NCBI GenBank assembly: GCA_009746045.1
Contig: RPFO01000065.1
Coordinates: 5,387,590 to 5,451,589, forward strand
Length of the DNA stretch: 64,000 bases
Origin: Mesostigma viride
Taxonomy: Eukaryota > Streptophyta > Mesostigmatophyceae > Mesostigmatales > Mesostigmataceae
Direction of reading: 5' to 3'
Part shown: piece by piece, positions 42,462 through 51,780 of the stretch
Position numbering within the stretch: the stretch's first letter is position 1
Layout of the letters: every line of letters starts with the position of its first letter
Made by a program: the position numbers and the translations under genes
Notes under the pieces: generated by a model
What the model saw: only the letters and a program-made list of their open reading frames with translations
Databases searched by the model: none
Told to the model about the DNA's origin: nothing

Positions 42462-42598
42462 AGTTATTATAAATAGTGACGGAACCTTTTTGCCACTTGG
42501 CAATTAGGTCCGTCACTATTTATCCGGCGAAAACCACTCGCCGGCATCAATTCCGCGCCAAGTTCACGTGAACTTAACGCGGAATAGATGCCGGCGAG

Positions 42599-44077
42599 CA
42601 GAGTTCCATTATACGCAATACGCGGTTATACGCGCGGGGTCCGTATAATGGATAATACGGGATATAATACGGTATTATCCGGAAATTATACGCAAATACT
42701 GGATTTAATCGTTTTTGGGGTTGTTTCATGCATTTTGATATCATTTCAAGCAGTCCACATGTTTCTGACACTAAATTACACATGATACATGGGTTGCCAC
42801 TGCTCAGCAGTGTTTGGGAACACTGGACGTGTAAACCGGGGTTCCCGAGGAGCTAGATTACCTATGCATTATACCCTAAAAAACAACGCCAAATGAAATG
42901 GAAAGATGAAAAAAGCAAAAGAAGTAAGATGGCTATGCTTCCATGCAAGCAGGTCCTGGGCATCTCCATGTTTCTTGTATGCATGAGGAGCACACAAGAA
43001 GAAGGCTGACTTTGGCGAGCAAAACAAGAAATAGTGGCTAGATCTGGCCAGAAAACCACTTGTTTCGAGATGCTTTTAGCAAGAAAAAACATCGCGTTAT
43101 CAAGCTTATCATATTTATAAACAAGCACTACGTCACTGCTTTCGATGAAGCATAAGCTATAATAGCAGACAAATCTGGTCCAAAATCTGCATGTCGTAGT
43201 GGTATTCCCCAACCATCACAAGCCAACAATGCGTAGAGGCAGTAAAGCAACCAAAAGACAAGCAGAAAACCTCCATTACAGGTCTACGATTATTTTGCAA
43301 TCCACCCAACAACTTGATACAGTACAATGAACACGTGAACAGGATAGCACGTACCAGATCAAAACCGCATAGTACCTTTCTTGACGGAGCCAGCATGCCC
43401 ACCTGATGGACGTAGCTGCGAGCCTTTCCTGGCCGTCGTCGCTTATAAATCATGTAAGGAATAACGTGAAACAGCTATCCGCGTTCAAATGTAGGGGCAT
43501 TTCCCGCCTATCAACAGTTAGCACATGCACGGTCGCCACCTGGTTGCTGAAACGAGGTTGCCGCATCGAGCAGAAGGTCGAGACACATCCGCGCACATCC
43601 CAACGCTGCCTGGCCAAGGATATAAGCTTTTCAAGACCTAAGGATCATGCCTAAAATGTAAAGCGGCCATGCTCTCGTACCAGTCAGTTTTCTGTATGAC
43701 TTCAATATTCGGTGCATGGCTGCCCGAGAGGCAAGGGCAGAGACCTAAACAGCATGGAGGGTTGCCATGCTACAGTGTAGCTTGCTTGTAAGATCCTTGT
43801 GTCTCACGGTCGCCAAATGTCAACCAGTGGATGGTTTCCGTAGTGTTTCTAAGTTCCCTTGCTTTCCCGCCTTGGTTCCCGCACGAAAATTTTGGCTGCC
43901 GGACCTCGGATGAGCGCGAAAACCCCATTATACGCGCGCTGATACGTGTTATTCGCCGTATTATACGTAAAAATACGCAAATCGTATAAAACGGATAAAA
44001 ATTATCCGCTCGACCTTGTATAACGCGTATTATACCGTATAATACCGTATAATACGCCGTATAATGGAACTAGAGCT
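42599..44077. mobile_element. nested TIR element with TATACG subterminal repeats
   Basis: It splits the second palindrome of composite A. The 9-bp GCCGGCGAG is duplicated on both sides (42590-42598 and 44078-44086). The ends share AGTTCCATTATACG in inverted orientation. Roughly 150 bp inside each end is packed with TATACG/CGTATA words, like subterminal transposase-binding repeats. The 1.48-kb interior has no recognisable ORF. TSD length and TIRs would fit a non-autonomous Mutator-like element, but the class is a guess. Confidence 0.65.
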
Positions 44078-44701
44078 GCCGGCGAGTGGTTTTCGCCGGA
44101 TAAATAGTGACGGACCTAATTGCCAAGTGGCAAAAAGGTTCCGTCACTATTTATAATAACTCTGGCAGCCCCCTCCTGCCACCTCAGACTAGGAATATAT
44201 ATACCAGTAGTGTAGATTTAATAGTAATTAAGGCTTAGCCTAGCATGTGGCCCCCGCGCATGTGCGCCCATTAATTAATTAATTAATTAAAACACGTGCT
44301 CCCGTTGCATGGGGAGTCACGGAGCACCGAAGTGCTTTTAATCCCTGTGTGTGCACAACAGGAGAAAGGGCAGAGACCCCCAGTCTCCTTCATGCCAAAG
44401 GCATGCCACAGCTGCATTCGGGCGCGCTAGCTAAACGGACACGCTAACGATCCGGCAATCTGTGGGTGCAATAAGACCCGTGTGAGCATATCATAACAAG
44501 GAGCGTGGGCAAGTAATCTGATCGAAGCCAGGACGTAGCATGGCTGTACAAGGACTAAGCTATCGGGCTATGGCTGGTTGTGTACCGTGCGTTTGCGGTG
44601 CACGTGACTAGGTAAGGTGGCACAACTAGGCAAACATTCTAAGCATGGCTGCCATGGCGGCAGTGACTACCAATGAAGTCAAGCTAGGGCTACAAGCTAT
44701 T

Positions 44702-45527
44702 CTAGCCCGCTGGGGGCGTCCACATCTTGTGGTTGATCATCAGGTCCCCGCCCCTCCAGTACACCTTGGGCTTCTGGGGGTCCTGCTTGTGGCGGAGGTA
44801 TTCAGGCCACAGGTCACGTCGCTGCTGCTGCTGAGCGGGGGTCAGGTCGTCATCCAGCGTCCAGGTGAGGTCGTGCAACCGCTTGCGACGAGAGAGGAAC
44901 CGCTGCTTGTCCTCACGGGAAGGGAAGGTGAGCAGGACTGGTGGGGGAGCCGCCTTGTCCCGTGATCGAGTGGGGAAGGCGGTGGCACCCACGCAGTTCT
45001 ACCTCACCTACCAGGCCCATGAGGGTATAAGGAGCTGATCCTTAAGCTCGTCGGCAAGGGAGGTTGACGTCTCACCTGGCTTCTGGGGGTCCAAGCGACG
45101 TAGCACCACCCGGCAGTCGCGGCGGGCGCGGCCGTCGGTGGCCTCCTGTTGTTGAGCCTGGCGGAGGTCTTCCAGCTCCTGGAGCTTGAATCGTAGCGAT
45201 GGCGTCGGTGGTGGAGGCGGTCGCGGTCCGCAGCAGGTCCGCATAGGAGAGCGGCGGGAGGTCACCAGCATCCAGCCGGGGTGGCTGGGATGCGATGGTG
45301 GCCGTCTGCTCCGAGCTAATAATCTTTGGGACCTGTGAGGCAAGGGCCTCGGTGTGGGCGGTGATGGCTTCAAGCTTCTTCATGAGCACGCCGCACTTGC
45401 CCTCCACCTGGTTGAGGCGAGAGACAAGTGCAGCGTGCGTCTCAGATGCATGTGCCGCGGTGTGCAGCGCCGTAAACTGGGGTTGGAGCTTGTGGACGAC
45501 CTTGGTTTCAACAGGTAGACACCTCAC
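44702..45527 (-). pseudogene. L1-like ORF1 remnant, frameshifted
   Basis: Three frames in succession encode the same protein as 39365-40627: coiled coil (VHKLQPQFTALHTAAHASE), DLPPLSYADLLR, then the RRM-like part and LDDDLTPAQQQQRRDLWP. At least two frame changes (near 45.1 and 45.0 kb) and small insertions relative to the other copy show decay. The N-terminal part is replaced by unrelated sequence at about 45,515. Confidence 0.65.
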
Positions 45528-45597
45528 GTGGCCCCCCCGCAGGACTGCGACCAGCCCAGCCTGGCCGGCACCTCCTGACGTGGGCTGGGCCCAGTGA

Positions 45598-45783
45598 TGT
45601 TAGACGCCGCAAGGTCCGCACCTTCAAGGAACAGCTAGTAGAGGACATGGGGGGCCTAGGCCTCTCCGTGATTTGGAAGAAGATGATGGACAAGGCCAAG
45701 TGGGCCCAGGTCATAGAGGACAACGAGCCCCCCCCAGTGGGGAAGCGCCCGCGTGTGCAATCCCGCGGGAGGCACGCTAGATA
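45598..45783 (+). pseudogene. C-terminal coding fragment, probably LINE-derived
   Basis: An open plus-strand stretch of about 60 codons ends at TAG 45781 with TFKEQLVEDMGGLGLSVIWK and KWAQVIEDNE, resembling the Trp-containing tail of LINE/reverse-transcriptase ORFs. No start. Weak call. Confidence 0.3.
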
Positions 45784-46090
45784 GCTCCCCCTAGGGCAGC
45801 GTGCGGCTGCCTAGATAGATGTTGTAGTTAGAATGTTGTTAGATAGAAGTAGTATGTAGCCAATGTAGATAGATTAGACCGGTAGGAATGTGTGCACCCA
45901 TCCATCCATCCATCGGGGTTAATGCTCCGTGACTCCCCAACGGGAGCACGAGTCTAATTAATTAATTAAGTAGCTTCCATCATCATTCCGTCATCATTCC
46001 GTCATCGCGACTAGGAGAAGTGCACCACCCTTATGCTGGCATCTGCCACCCCTATAGTGACCCTATAGTGACAGCGGCCTAGGATGGGGT

Positions 46091-46126
46091 CTAACCCTAA
46101 ACCCTAAACCCTAAAACCCTAAACCA
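46091..46126 (-). repeat. interstitial telomere-like repeat
   Basis: Four CCCTAAA/CCCTAAAA units in a row, the plant/green-algal telomere type. Too short to be a chromosome end; probably a repair scar or ancient insertion. Confidence 0.7.
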
Positions 46127-46246
46127 CTTGCAAAAAACATAAGTGCCCGCCTGCCACCAATGCTCACCAAGCTTGTGACATTTAGTAGGCTGGCATCTGT
46201 CACAACCCCGGCAGTTGTGATGGTGTGTTGGGGGTGTGACAAGGAT

Positions 46247-46732
46247 GGCGAAAAATTGCACGTACTTACTCTTATATAAAGAACGCCCAATTTTTCGCCA
46301 CCCTGCCACCCCTTGGCGCGGGTCATAGGAGGTGTTTGTCAAGGTGTGAGAGTGATGGCAAAAAATTGCACGTACTTACTCTTATATAAAGAACGCCCAA
46401 TTTTTCGCCACCCTGCCACCCCTTGGCGCGGGTCATAGGAGGTGTTTGTCAAGGTGTGAGAGTGATGGCGAAAAATTGCACGTACTTACTCTTATATAAA
46501 GAACGCCCAATTTTTCGCCACCCTGCCACCCCTTGGCGCGGGTCATAGGAGGTGTTTGTCAAGGTGTGAGAGTGATGGCGAAAAATTGCACGTACTTACT
46601 CTTATATAAAGAACGCCCAATTTTTCGCCACCTTCCCCCGCTGGCCGGCGCTGGGGTTGGCGTGGGTTGTTGGGTGTGGCGAAAAATTGCACGTACTTAC
46701 TCTTAAGAAAAGAACGCCCAATTTTTCGCCAT
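46247..46732. repeat. array of five inverted-repeat units (TGGCGAAAAATTG...)
   Basis: Each ~55-bp unit is an inverted repeat of TGGCGAAAAATTG around a loop with cttatataaagaacg. Units start at 46247, 46356, 46466, 46576 and 46677, the first four with a conserved ~55-bp spacer (period about 110 bp), the last diverged. Loops hold a TATATAAA box. The array ends 150 bp from the last viral gene, so it may mark or belong to the provirus border. Confidence 0.75.
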
Positions 46733-46879
46733 GGCCTCGCAGGGTGAGGGAGCCGGCGAGGGCCGCGCGGCGGGGTGTGACCCGAACCGGATGGGCCTCC
46801 GATTTGCATGGGAAGCAGTTGTCGCTGGCAACGATGACTACATGCATGGCAGAAACGCGTTCCATTAAAAATATTAAAA

Positions 46880-47700
46880 TTACTTATCCGCTCCATGCAG
46901 GAAAGGAGCGATTTCATCCATCGACAGGCCAGACAACGACGTGATCGAATAATCCTTCTCATCGCCCCACCACGAGGGTTTATACCTATCAAGAAACGCA
47001 TGCATGTCCGCCTTCGAAATTTCCAAGCAACCACCGCCACGGCTGTTGCCCTTTGACCCTTTGGCAGAAATTCCCAGAGTTGGGCTTAACAACCTGTTGA
47101 CGAGCCCGCTACACTGTGCAAAAGACAACCTACCAGCCTCGCCTGCTCGCCGTTGGTATCCAAATGTTGAGCGCATGAACCAGGCCTTGTCGGCAATTTC
47201 GCCGTCAATTCTATTCCCTAGTGCAATCGTCTCGTCGCGCGTCAACTTCATTGTGAGATTGGACGGATCAGCCGTCGTGATGAAGTCGATGATAGGCGTC
47301 CCTTCTAGTAGCTTGAGCGTAATGGCCAGAGACTGTGCTAGTCCAAAACGAGAATACGCCTTCAAATCAAACAAGGACTCTGACTTCTGCAGAATCAACA
47401 GATTGTCTCTGAAATGCTCCTTGGTTCCTAGTCCCGTCAACTTCGAATATTGCCGAACGCCAACGTACGCCTTCCTCCCCATCTCCTTGTCCAGAATTTG
47501 AGGGAGCTCGTCGTCGATGAGATCATACGGAATCTCATACAACCGATGAGTCAATTCGTACACCGCCTTCAGACGCATTTCGTACGGTGAAAGTGGAACC
47601 GTGCCGCCGATTCTCCCCTCTAGATCCTTGTACTCCTCCTCGCTCAGAAGCACCACCTCCCTGTCCTTGTCCGGATCTTCTAGTACCGGAAGCGGGGGGC
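46880..47700 (-). CDS. PLV primase-helicase, C-terminal part (third segment)
   Basis: About 270 codons beginning near 47,695 (VLEDPDKDREVVLL) and ending ...FLHGADK at 46880. The preceding segment ends in another frame at 47680, and the change falls on a C6 run (47694-47700 region), so I treat this as the same polypeptide after a one-base shift. Helical, with no motif I can name; it corresponds in position to the C-terminal region after the SF2 helicase core. It could be a separate downstream gene. Confidence 0.5.
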
Positions 47701-48568
47701 GTCGATGTCCCCCAACTCCTCCACAGCCGACACCTCCACGCCGTAGTCCTCCGTCAGTATCTTGATGAGATTTCCCTTGTAGTGGGACCTCGACACCGCG
47801 AGATCTTGCTGGTTCCGGCAGAAGAGACGGAACTTGGGGCAATTTCTGTCATAGATACGCGACTTGTCCGCGCTCCAGTCGCAGACTACGTCGGCGTTGT
47901 CGAACAGCAGCTGGATGAGCGCAGTGTCCCCCGCGATCATGTTCTCGACGATCGTGCCGTAGTCCGTTGGGGGGCGGTTAATGAGCGAAGTATCGTCTCG
48001 GTAGAAGATTACCATCTCTCCCTTGACTAGATGGCGAACCCTAAAAATTTGCTGGAGGGTTGTCGTGTAGCTCGCGTAGTTATCCCCGTTGATGAACATC
48101 CCCACCATGCTGTCGAACGTGTGCTCCGTGTAGCTGACTCCAACCGTGATCGTTGGGCTGAAAATCAGAAAGTCAAGGTCAGCCCACGCAGCATTCGCAC
48201 CAACCTCTAGATCCTCTTTGCTTGTCAGGCTAGTGTAAAGGCGACCACTCTTTTTCTGCTCCGTGATTTTTTTTAATACCTCATACGCCATGGCGGCCTC
48301 TTTTTTTCCAGACATTGGGCAGAAGATCCTCTCCCCCGCCTCTATCCTCCTCTGACACTCAGTAACAAACCTGTCCACGCAGACCTTTCGCCAGTTCTTT
48401 TCTGATGTCACATCCACCCATCGCAGAGTCCTGTTGGTAGGGCGCCTGAAGGTGTTGCAATCCACCTCCATAGTGTCCGCCGCGCGATAGGCCGCTATGA
48501 AATCGTATACCTTTCGAGTAACGGTAGCGTCTAATGCAATCACGACCTTGGACGTCTCAATTAGCCTG
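47680..48568 (-). CDS. PLV primase-helicase, SF2 helicase second half (second segment)
   Basis: This continues the helicase after the inserted composite B. The first residues after the insertion read in phase with the upstream segment if the insert and one GCCTG target copy are disregarded. Motifs: VIALDATVT (origin-binding-protein-type motif), GERIFCPMSGKKEA, FLIFSPTITVGVSY and QIFRVRH (arginine-finger-like motif VI). This pattern is the C-terminal helicase half of the herpes-origin-binding-protein-like (OBP/UL9) SF2 family found in PLVs and large DNA viruses. Confidence 0.7.
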
Positions 48569-49442
48569 AGTTACGTTAAATAGTGTCGGAACCTTTGCCC
48601 ACTGAGGCAAATCGGGCCGGAACACTATTTTGCCCGGAATAACCACTTCCGAGCACCCAAGTTAATTCGGCCGAATTAACTTGGGTGCTCGGAAGTGGTT
48701 ATTCCGGGCAAAATAGTGTGACGGACCGGTTTGCCTCAGTGGGCAAAAGGTTCCAACACTATTTAACGTAACTAAAACCTGGCCTCGTGGAGGGGGGACG
48801 AAGAGCCCGAGACATCCGCCTAGGCCGCTGAGCACGCACCACTAAATGCGCCGGAGCTGCCCGGATTCGAACCCCTGACCTCCAAGGTGCACAGGTTTTA
48901 GTTACGTTAAATAGTGTCGGAACCTTTGCCCACTGAGGCAAATCGGGCCGGAACACTATTTTGCCCGGAATAACCACTTCCGAGCACCCAAGTTAATTCG
49001 GCCGAATTAACTTGGGTGCTCGGAAGTGGTTATTCCGGGCAAAATAGTGTTCCGGCCCGATTTGCCTCAGGCGGCAAAAGGTTCCGGCACTATTTAACGT
49101 AACTAAAACCCGTGCACCTTGGAGGTCAGGGGTTCGAATCCTCACTGAGGCAGCTCCGGCGCATTTAGTGGTGCGTGCTCAGCGGCCTAGGCGGATGTCT
49201 CGGGCTCTTCGTCCCCCCTCCACGAGGCCAGGTTTTAGTTACGTTAAATAGTGCCGGAACCTTTTGCCGCCTGAGGCAAATCGGGCCGGAACACTATTTT
49301 GCCCGGAATAACCACTTCCGAGCACCCAAGTTAATTCGGCCGAATTAACTTGGGTGCTCGGAAGTGGTTATTCCGGGCAAAATAGTGTTCCGGCCCGATT
49401 TGCCTCAGGCGGCAAAAGGTTCCGGCACTATTTAACGTAACT
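48569..49442. mobile_element. fold-back composite element B, inserted in the viral helicase gene
   Basis: 5-bp target duplication GCCTG at 48564-48568 and 49443-49447. Three ~205-bp palindromes (48569-48773, 48900-49104, 49237-49442), each starting AGTTACGTTAAATAGTG and ending with its complement, separated by two segments (48774-48899 and 49105-49236) that are inverted copies of one another. B-boxes GGTTCGAATCC lie at 48863-48873 (minus) and 49131-49141 (plus), both 26 nt from the middle palindrome. The whole composite is nearly one large palindrome. The internal hairpin order (AAATAGTG arm, TTTGCC/GGCAAA, CGGAA/TTCCG, central hairpin) matches composite A. Confidence 0.8.
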
Positions 49443-51189
49443 GCCTGATGAACTTCCTCAACACCTCGCGCTTGTATTTCACGTGGCCCTGCGAAATCGC
49501 GGTGAGGGTGTTATATATTTCGTCTAGGATGAGGAGATCGAACGGTTGGTCTGTGACGCGCAAGATGCTGTTAAGAACGACCAGCACCCTGTCATCAGAC
49601 ATCATCCCCTTCTGACCGCTCAGGTAGTGACGGAAATTCGGGTCACTGGACAAGATATGGAACGCGTTGTCCTCCCATGCAATCGTCCTCCCGCGCTCGC
49701 CAAGAGACTTGTAGTTGCGATCCTCCTCCTTGGACAGGCTGATGTTAGCCACCATGCAGCACACGCGAATACCTGGATCCCTCCTCACCGCCTCGTTGAC
49801 GAGTTCACGAATCCTCTCAGATTTACCTGTCCCGCAGTTGGACTGGACGAGGATGGTGCTCTTGTGCGGGCCTCTAAATAGCGCATCCCAGCTGAAAGGC
49901 CTGATTTTCTCGGACGAGTACGTGTGAGTGAACGGCACTTTGTCCGAGTCCGCGAGCTTCATCACGGGCGGGGAGATCTCGATGAATCGGTGCTGTGAGT
50001 CCTGGTGGCATCTGTACTGTACAGCGCCATTAGGGAGTAGCAGGTTATAAGGCCCGTTGTTGTCGTGTATCTTGAGGCAGATCCTGCATAACGGATCCAC
50101 AGAGTCGACGGAGTACTTGACGAACGTTGCGACACCTCGATCGGATTCTTTACAGGTTGTGCGCATAAACTTGCATCCAGGCGAAAACTTTTTCATTGCT
50201 TCGATGGATGGCGAGATGTCCAGGCCCTGAGGTGGTTGGATAGTCTTCCCATACCCTCGAAACACTGTATGGCTCGTTTCGGATAGTTCCGCATCATCGA
50301 CATGGGGGAGCCGGGTCAGTCCCTCTTCGTTGAAGACAGTCACCAAATATTCGCCGACGTCGGAACTACCCCCTGGGACTGGGCGGAGGTACGCGTCCTC
50401 GCCGCTGTCTCCGCGCTTCTTCATCCCTATCATGCGAAAGGCCCGGTACCTCGAATAGATCATTCTATCGTAGCAAAACTTGATGTCGTGTTTAGGCGCC
50501 CAAACGCCAGTTGTTTTCTCCACAATCGGGTTCCCGTTCGCGTGCATGTCCTCCCAATCCTCTTTCGAGTGCTGGGACTTGACGAGTCTCTGGCACACCT
50601 CAGACTGATATCCTGAAGATAAATCCATCGCGCACTGAAGAAGAAACGACTGAAAAAGCTCTCCCATCTTGACACGATCCTCCATTGTCGGGATGTAGAT
50701 CGTCGGCACCGTGACATGAACAGAGTTCTTGAAAATGCCGCTCCTGACGCGATGGCCAATAAGGACCCGCATATCTCGCTCTTCCTCGACATTTATCTCG
50801 TACACGTCGTTGAAGAACATGGATATGGCCGCTTTTGCGTACTTCTCCAGCTGGTAGTCGATGGGTTCTTCCGTTTCCCAGTCAAAATCGAAATATGGGA
50901 CGACGCTCACGTCTGGGGATAGAATTTCTAGCAAATGCGGATCGCTTGTTGATAACTCCGCGTGGGTCTTGATCAAGTCCTCCCTGCACCCGAAAGCGGC
51001 ATACATGTTCGTTTTTTTGTACGTGTTCAGCGCCATGATGTACTTCATCCCACGAGAGCGACCATACGCCTCCGAAGCGTCTTGGGGTTTTTCCTCTTCG
51101 TACGAGTACATCACCCCTGGCGTCCGAGCAAAGAAAGGCGTATCTTTCGACGCGAACCACAGAGGAACAAATTCCGCGGCGGTCGACAT
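49443..51189 (-). CDS. PLV primase-helicase, N-terminal part (first segment)
   Basis: The likely start is the ATG at 51189 (MSTAAEFVPLW); an upstream ATG-less extension to 51345 is possible. Archaeo-eukaryotic primase signature PYFDFDWE near residue 105 (D-x-D catalytic pair) and later RYRAFRMIG. A Cys/His cluster CRICLKIHDN...YRCHQD may bind zinc. Then SF2 helicase motif I VQSNCGTGKSE near residue 460 and motif II LILDEIYNTL. The AEP plus OBP-like helicase fusion is typical of PLVs and related viruses. The frame is cut at 49443 by composite B, so as assembled the enzyme is truncated just after motif II. Confidence 0.8.
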
Positions 51190-51519
51190 CTTAGAGGTTG
51201 TGTGAGCGCAAGAGTGTGGATTGTCGTGGGAGAGTCCGCCTTTATTCCCGTGGGAGATCTCCCACGAGGAATCGAATCGTGTCGGCTTGTCGGTTACGTC
51301 GTGTCGGGCGACCGTGTCGTCATGCAGGTTGAGGTTCGAGACCATTCTGGAAGGTTGTATACCGTATGTTCAGAAAAAAAAAGTTTCGATTAAAGAATAA
51401 CCCCTCGAACCTCGACCCTCGAGAAAAATGTTCCCATGGAACTTTTATATTCCCTGTATAATGCATGCAGTTTAGAATACCCTTTTCGACATTCATGAAA
51501 ATTTCCCACGGGAAACTAT

Positions 51520-51780
51520 CTACTTTTTCCTCGCCCTCAGCCGACGTCCGCCAGTCTCGCCACCCTGCCTCTCGTAAACGGCTCCTGTCAGTACGTCATG
51601 GCCCATCATGTCGCCAGCCCATTTACGTTTCTTAAATGAAGCGCCCTTCAGGAAACGAGTGATGTATGCTTGTCGCGTGGCGTCGATGCCTCCGTAAATC
51701 CGGTTGTAACGGGCGCTGTAGAGCTCGTGTTTGATCGGAATGCCAGGCTCTGATTCGAAAAGGAATTTCTGTCCAGCCTT
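51520..51780 (-). CDS. PLV tyrosine recombinase, C-terminal segment
   Basis: About 86 codons to a stop at 51520, in phase with the segment upstream of composite C. It carries the C-terminal active-site boxes of tyrosine recombinases: an ATRQAYITRF box (second Arg; the usual His of HxxR appears replaced), DMMGHDVLTGAVYER with the conserved GH and the presumed nucleophile Tyr, and a basic tail. Without composite C this is the end of the 54.17-kb gene. Confidence 0.75.
   Translation of the reverse strand, partial: KAGQKFLFESEPGIPIKHELYSARYNRIYGGIDATRQAYITRFLKGASFKKRKWAGDMMGHDVLTGAVYERQGGETGGRRLRARKK

Larger units (their letters stand above)
42052..44161. mobile_element. fold-back composite element A (hairpin - B-box segment - hairpin)
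   Basis: Flanked by a 5-bp direct repeat CTGGC (42047-42051 and 44162-44166). A 212-bp palindrome (42052-42263) begins AGTTATTATAAATAGTG and ends with its complement. A 198-bp segment (42264-42461) carries a Pol III B-box GGTTCGAATCC on minus (42433-42443). A second palindrome copy (42462-44161) is split by a nested element. Each palindrome is itself made of smaller hairpins: an outer AAATAGTG...CACTATTT arm with an inner TGCC/GGCA pair, a CCGGCGA/TCGCCGG hairpin, and a central TTCACGTGAA hairpin, then the mirror image. Host sequence is a LINE ORF1 fragment. No protein encoded. Confidence 0.75.
44271..45969. mobile_element. segment bounded by ~50-bp inverted repeats and (TTAA)n
   Basis: The left end, TTAATTAA repeats then cacgtgctcccgttg...ggggagtcacggagca (44271-44326), is matched in inverted orientation at 45921-45969 with small gaps. 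The segment contains a minus-strand L1 ORF1 remnant and, near its right end, a plus-strand C-terminal coding fragment. It could be a TIR element that captured LINE pieces, or two LINE 3' ends in opposite orientation. Confidence 0.4.

Noticed and set aside
46091-46126. A true chromosome end
   Set aside because: Only four CCCTAAA-type units, flanked on both sides by ordinary sequence including a provirus.
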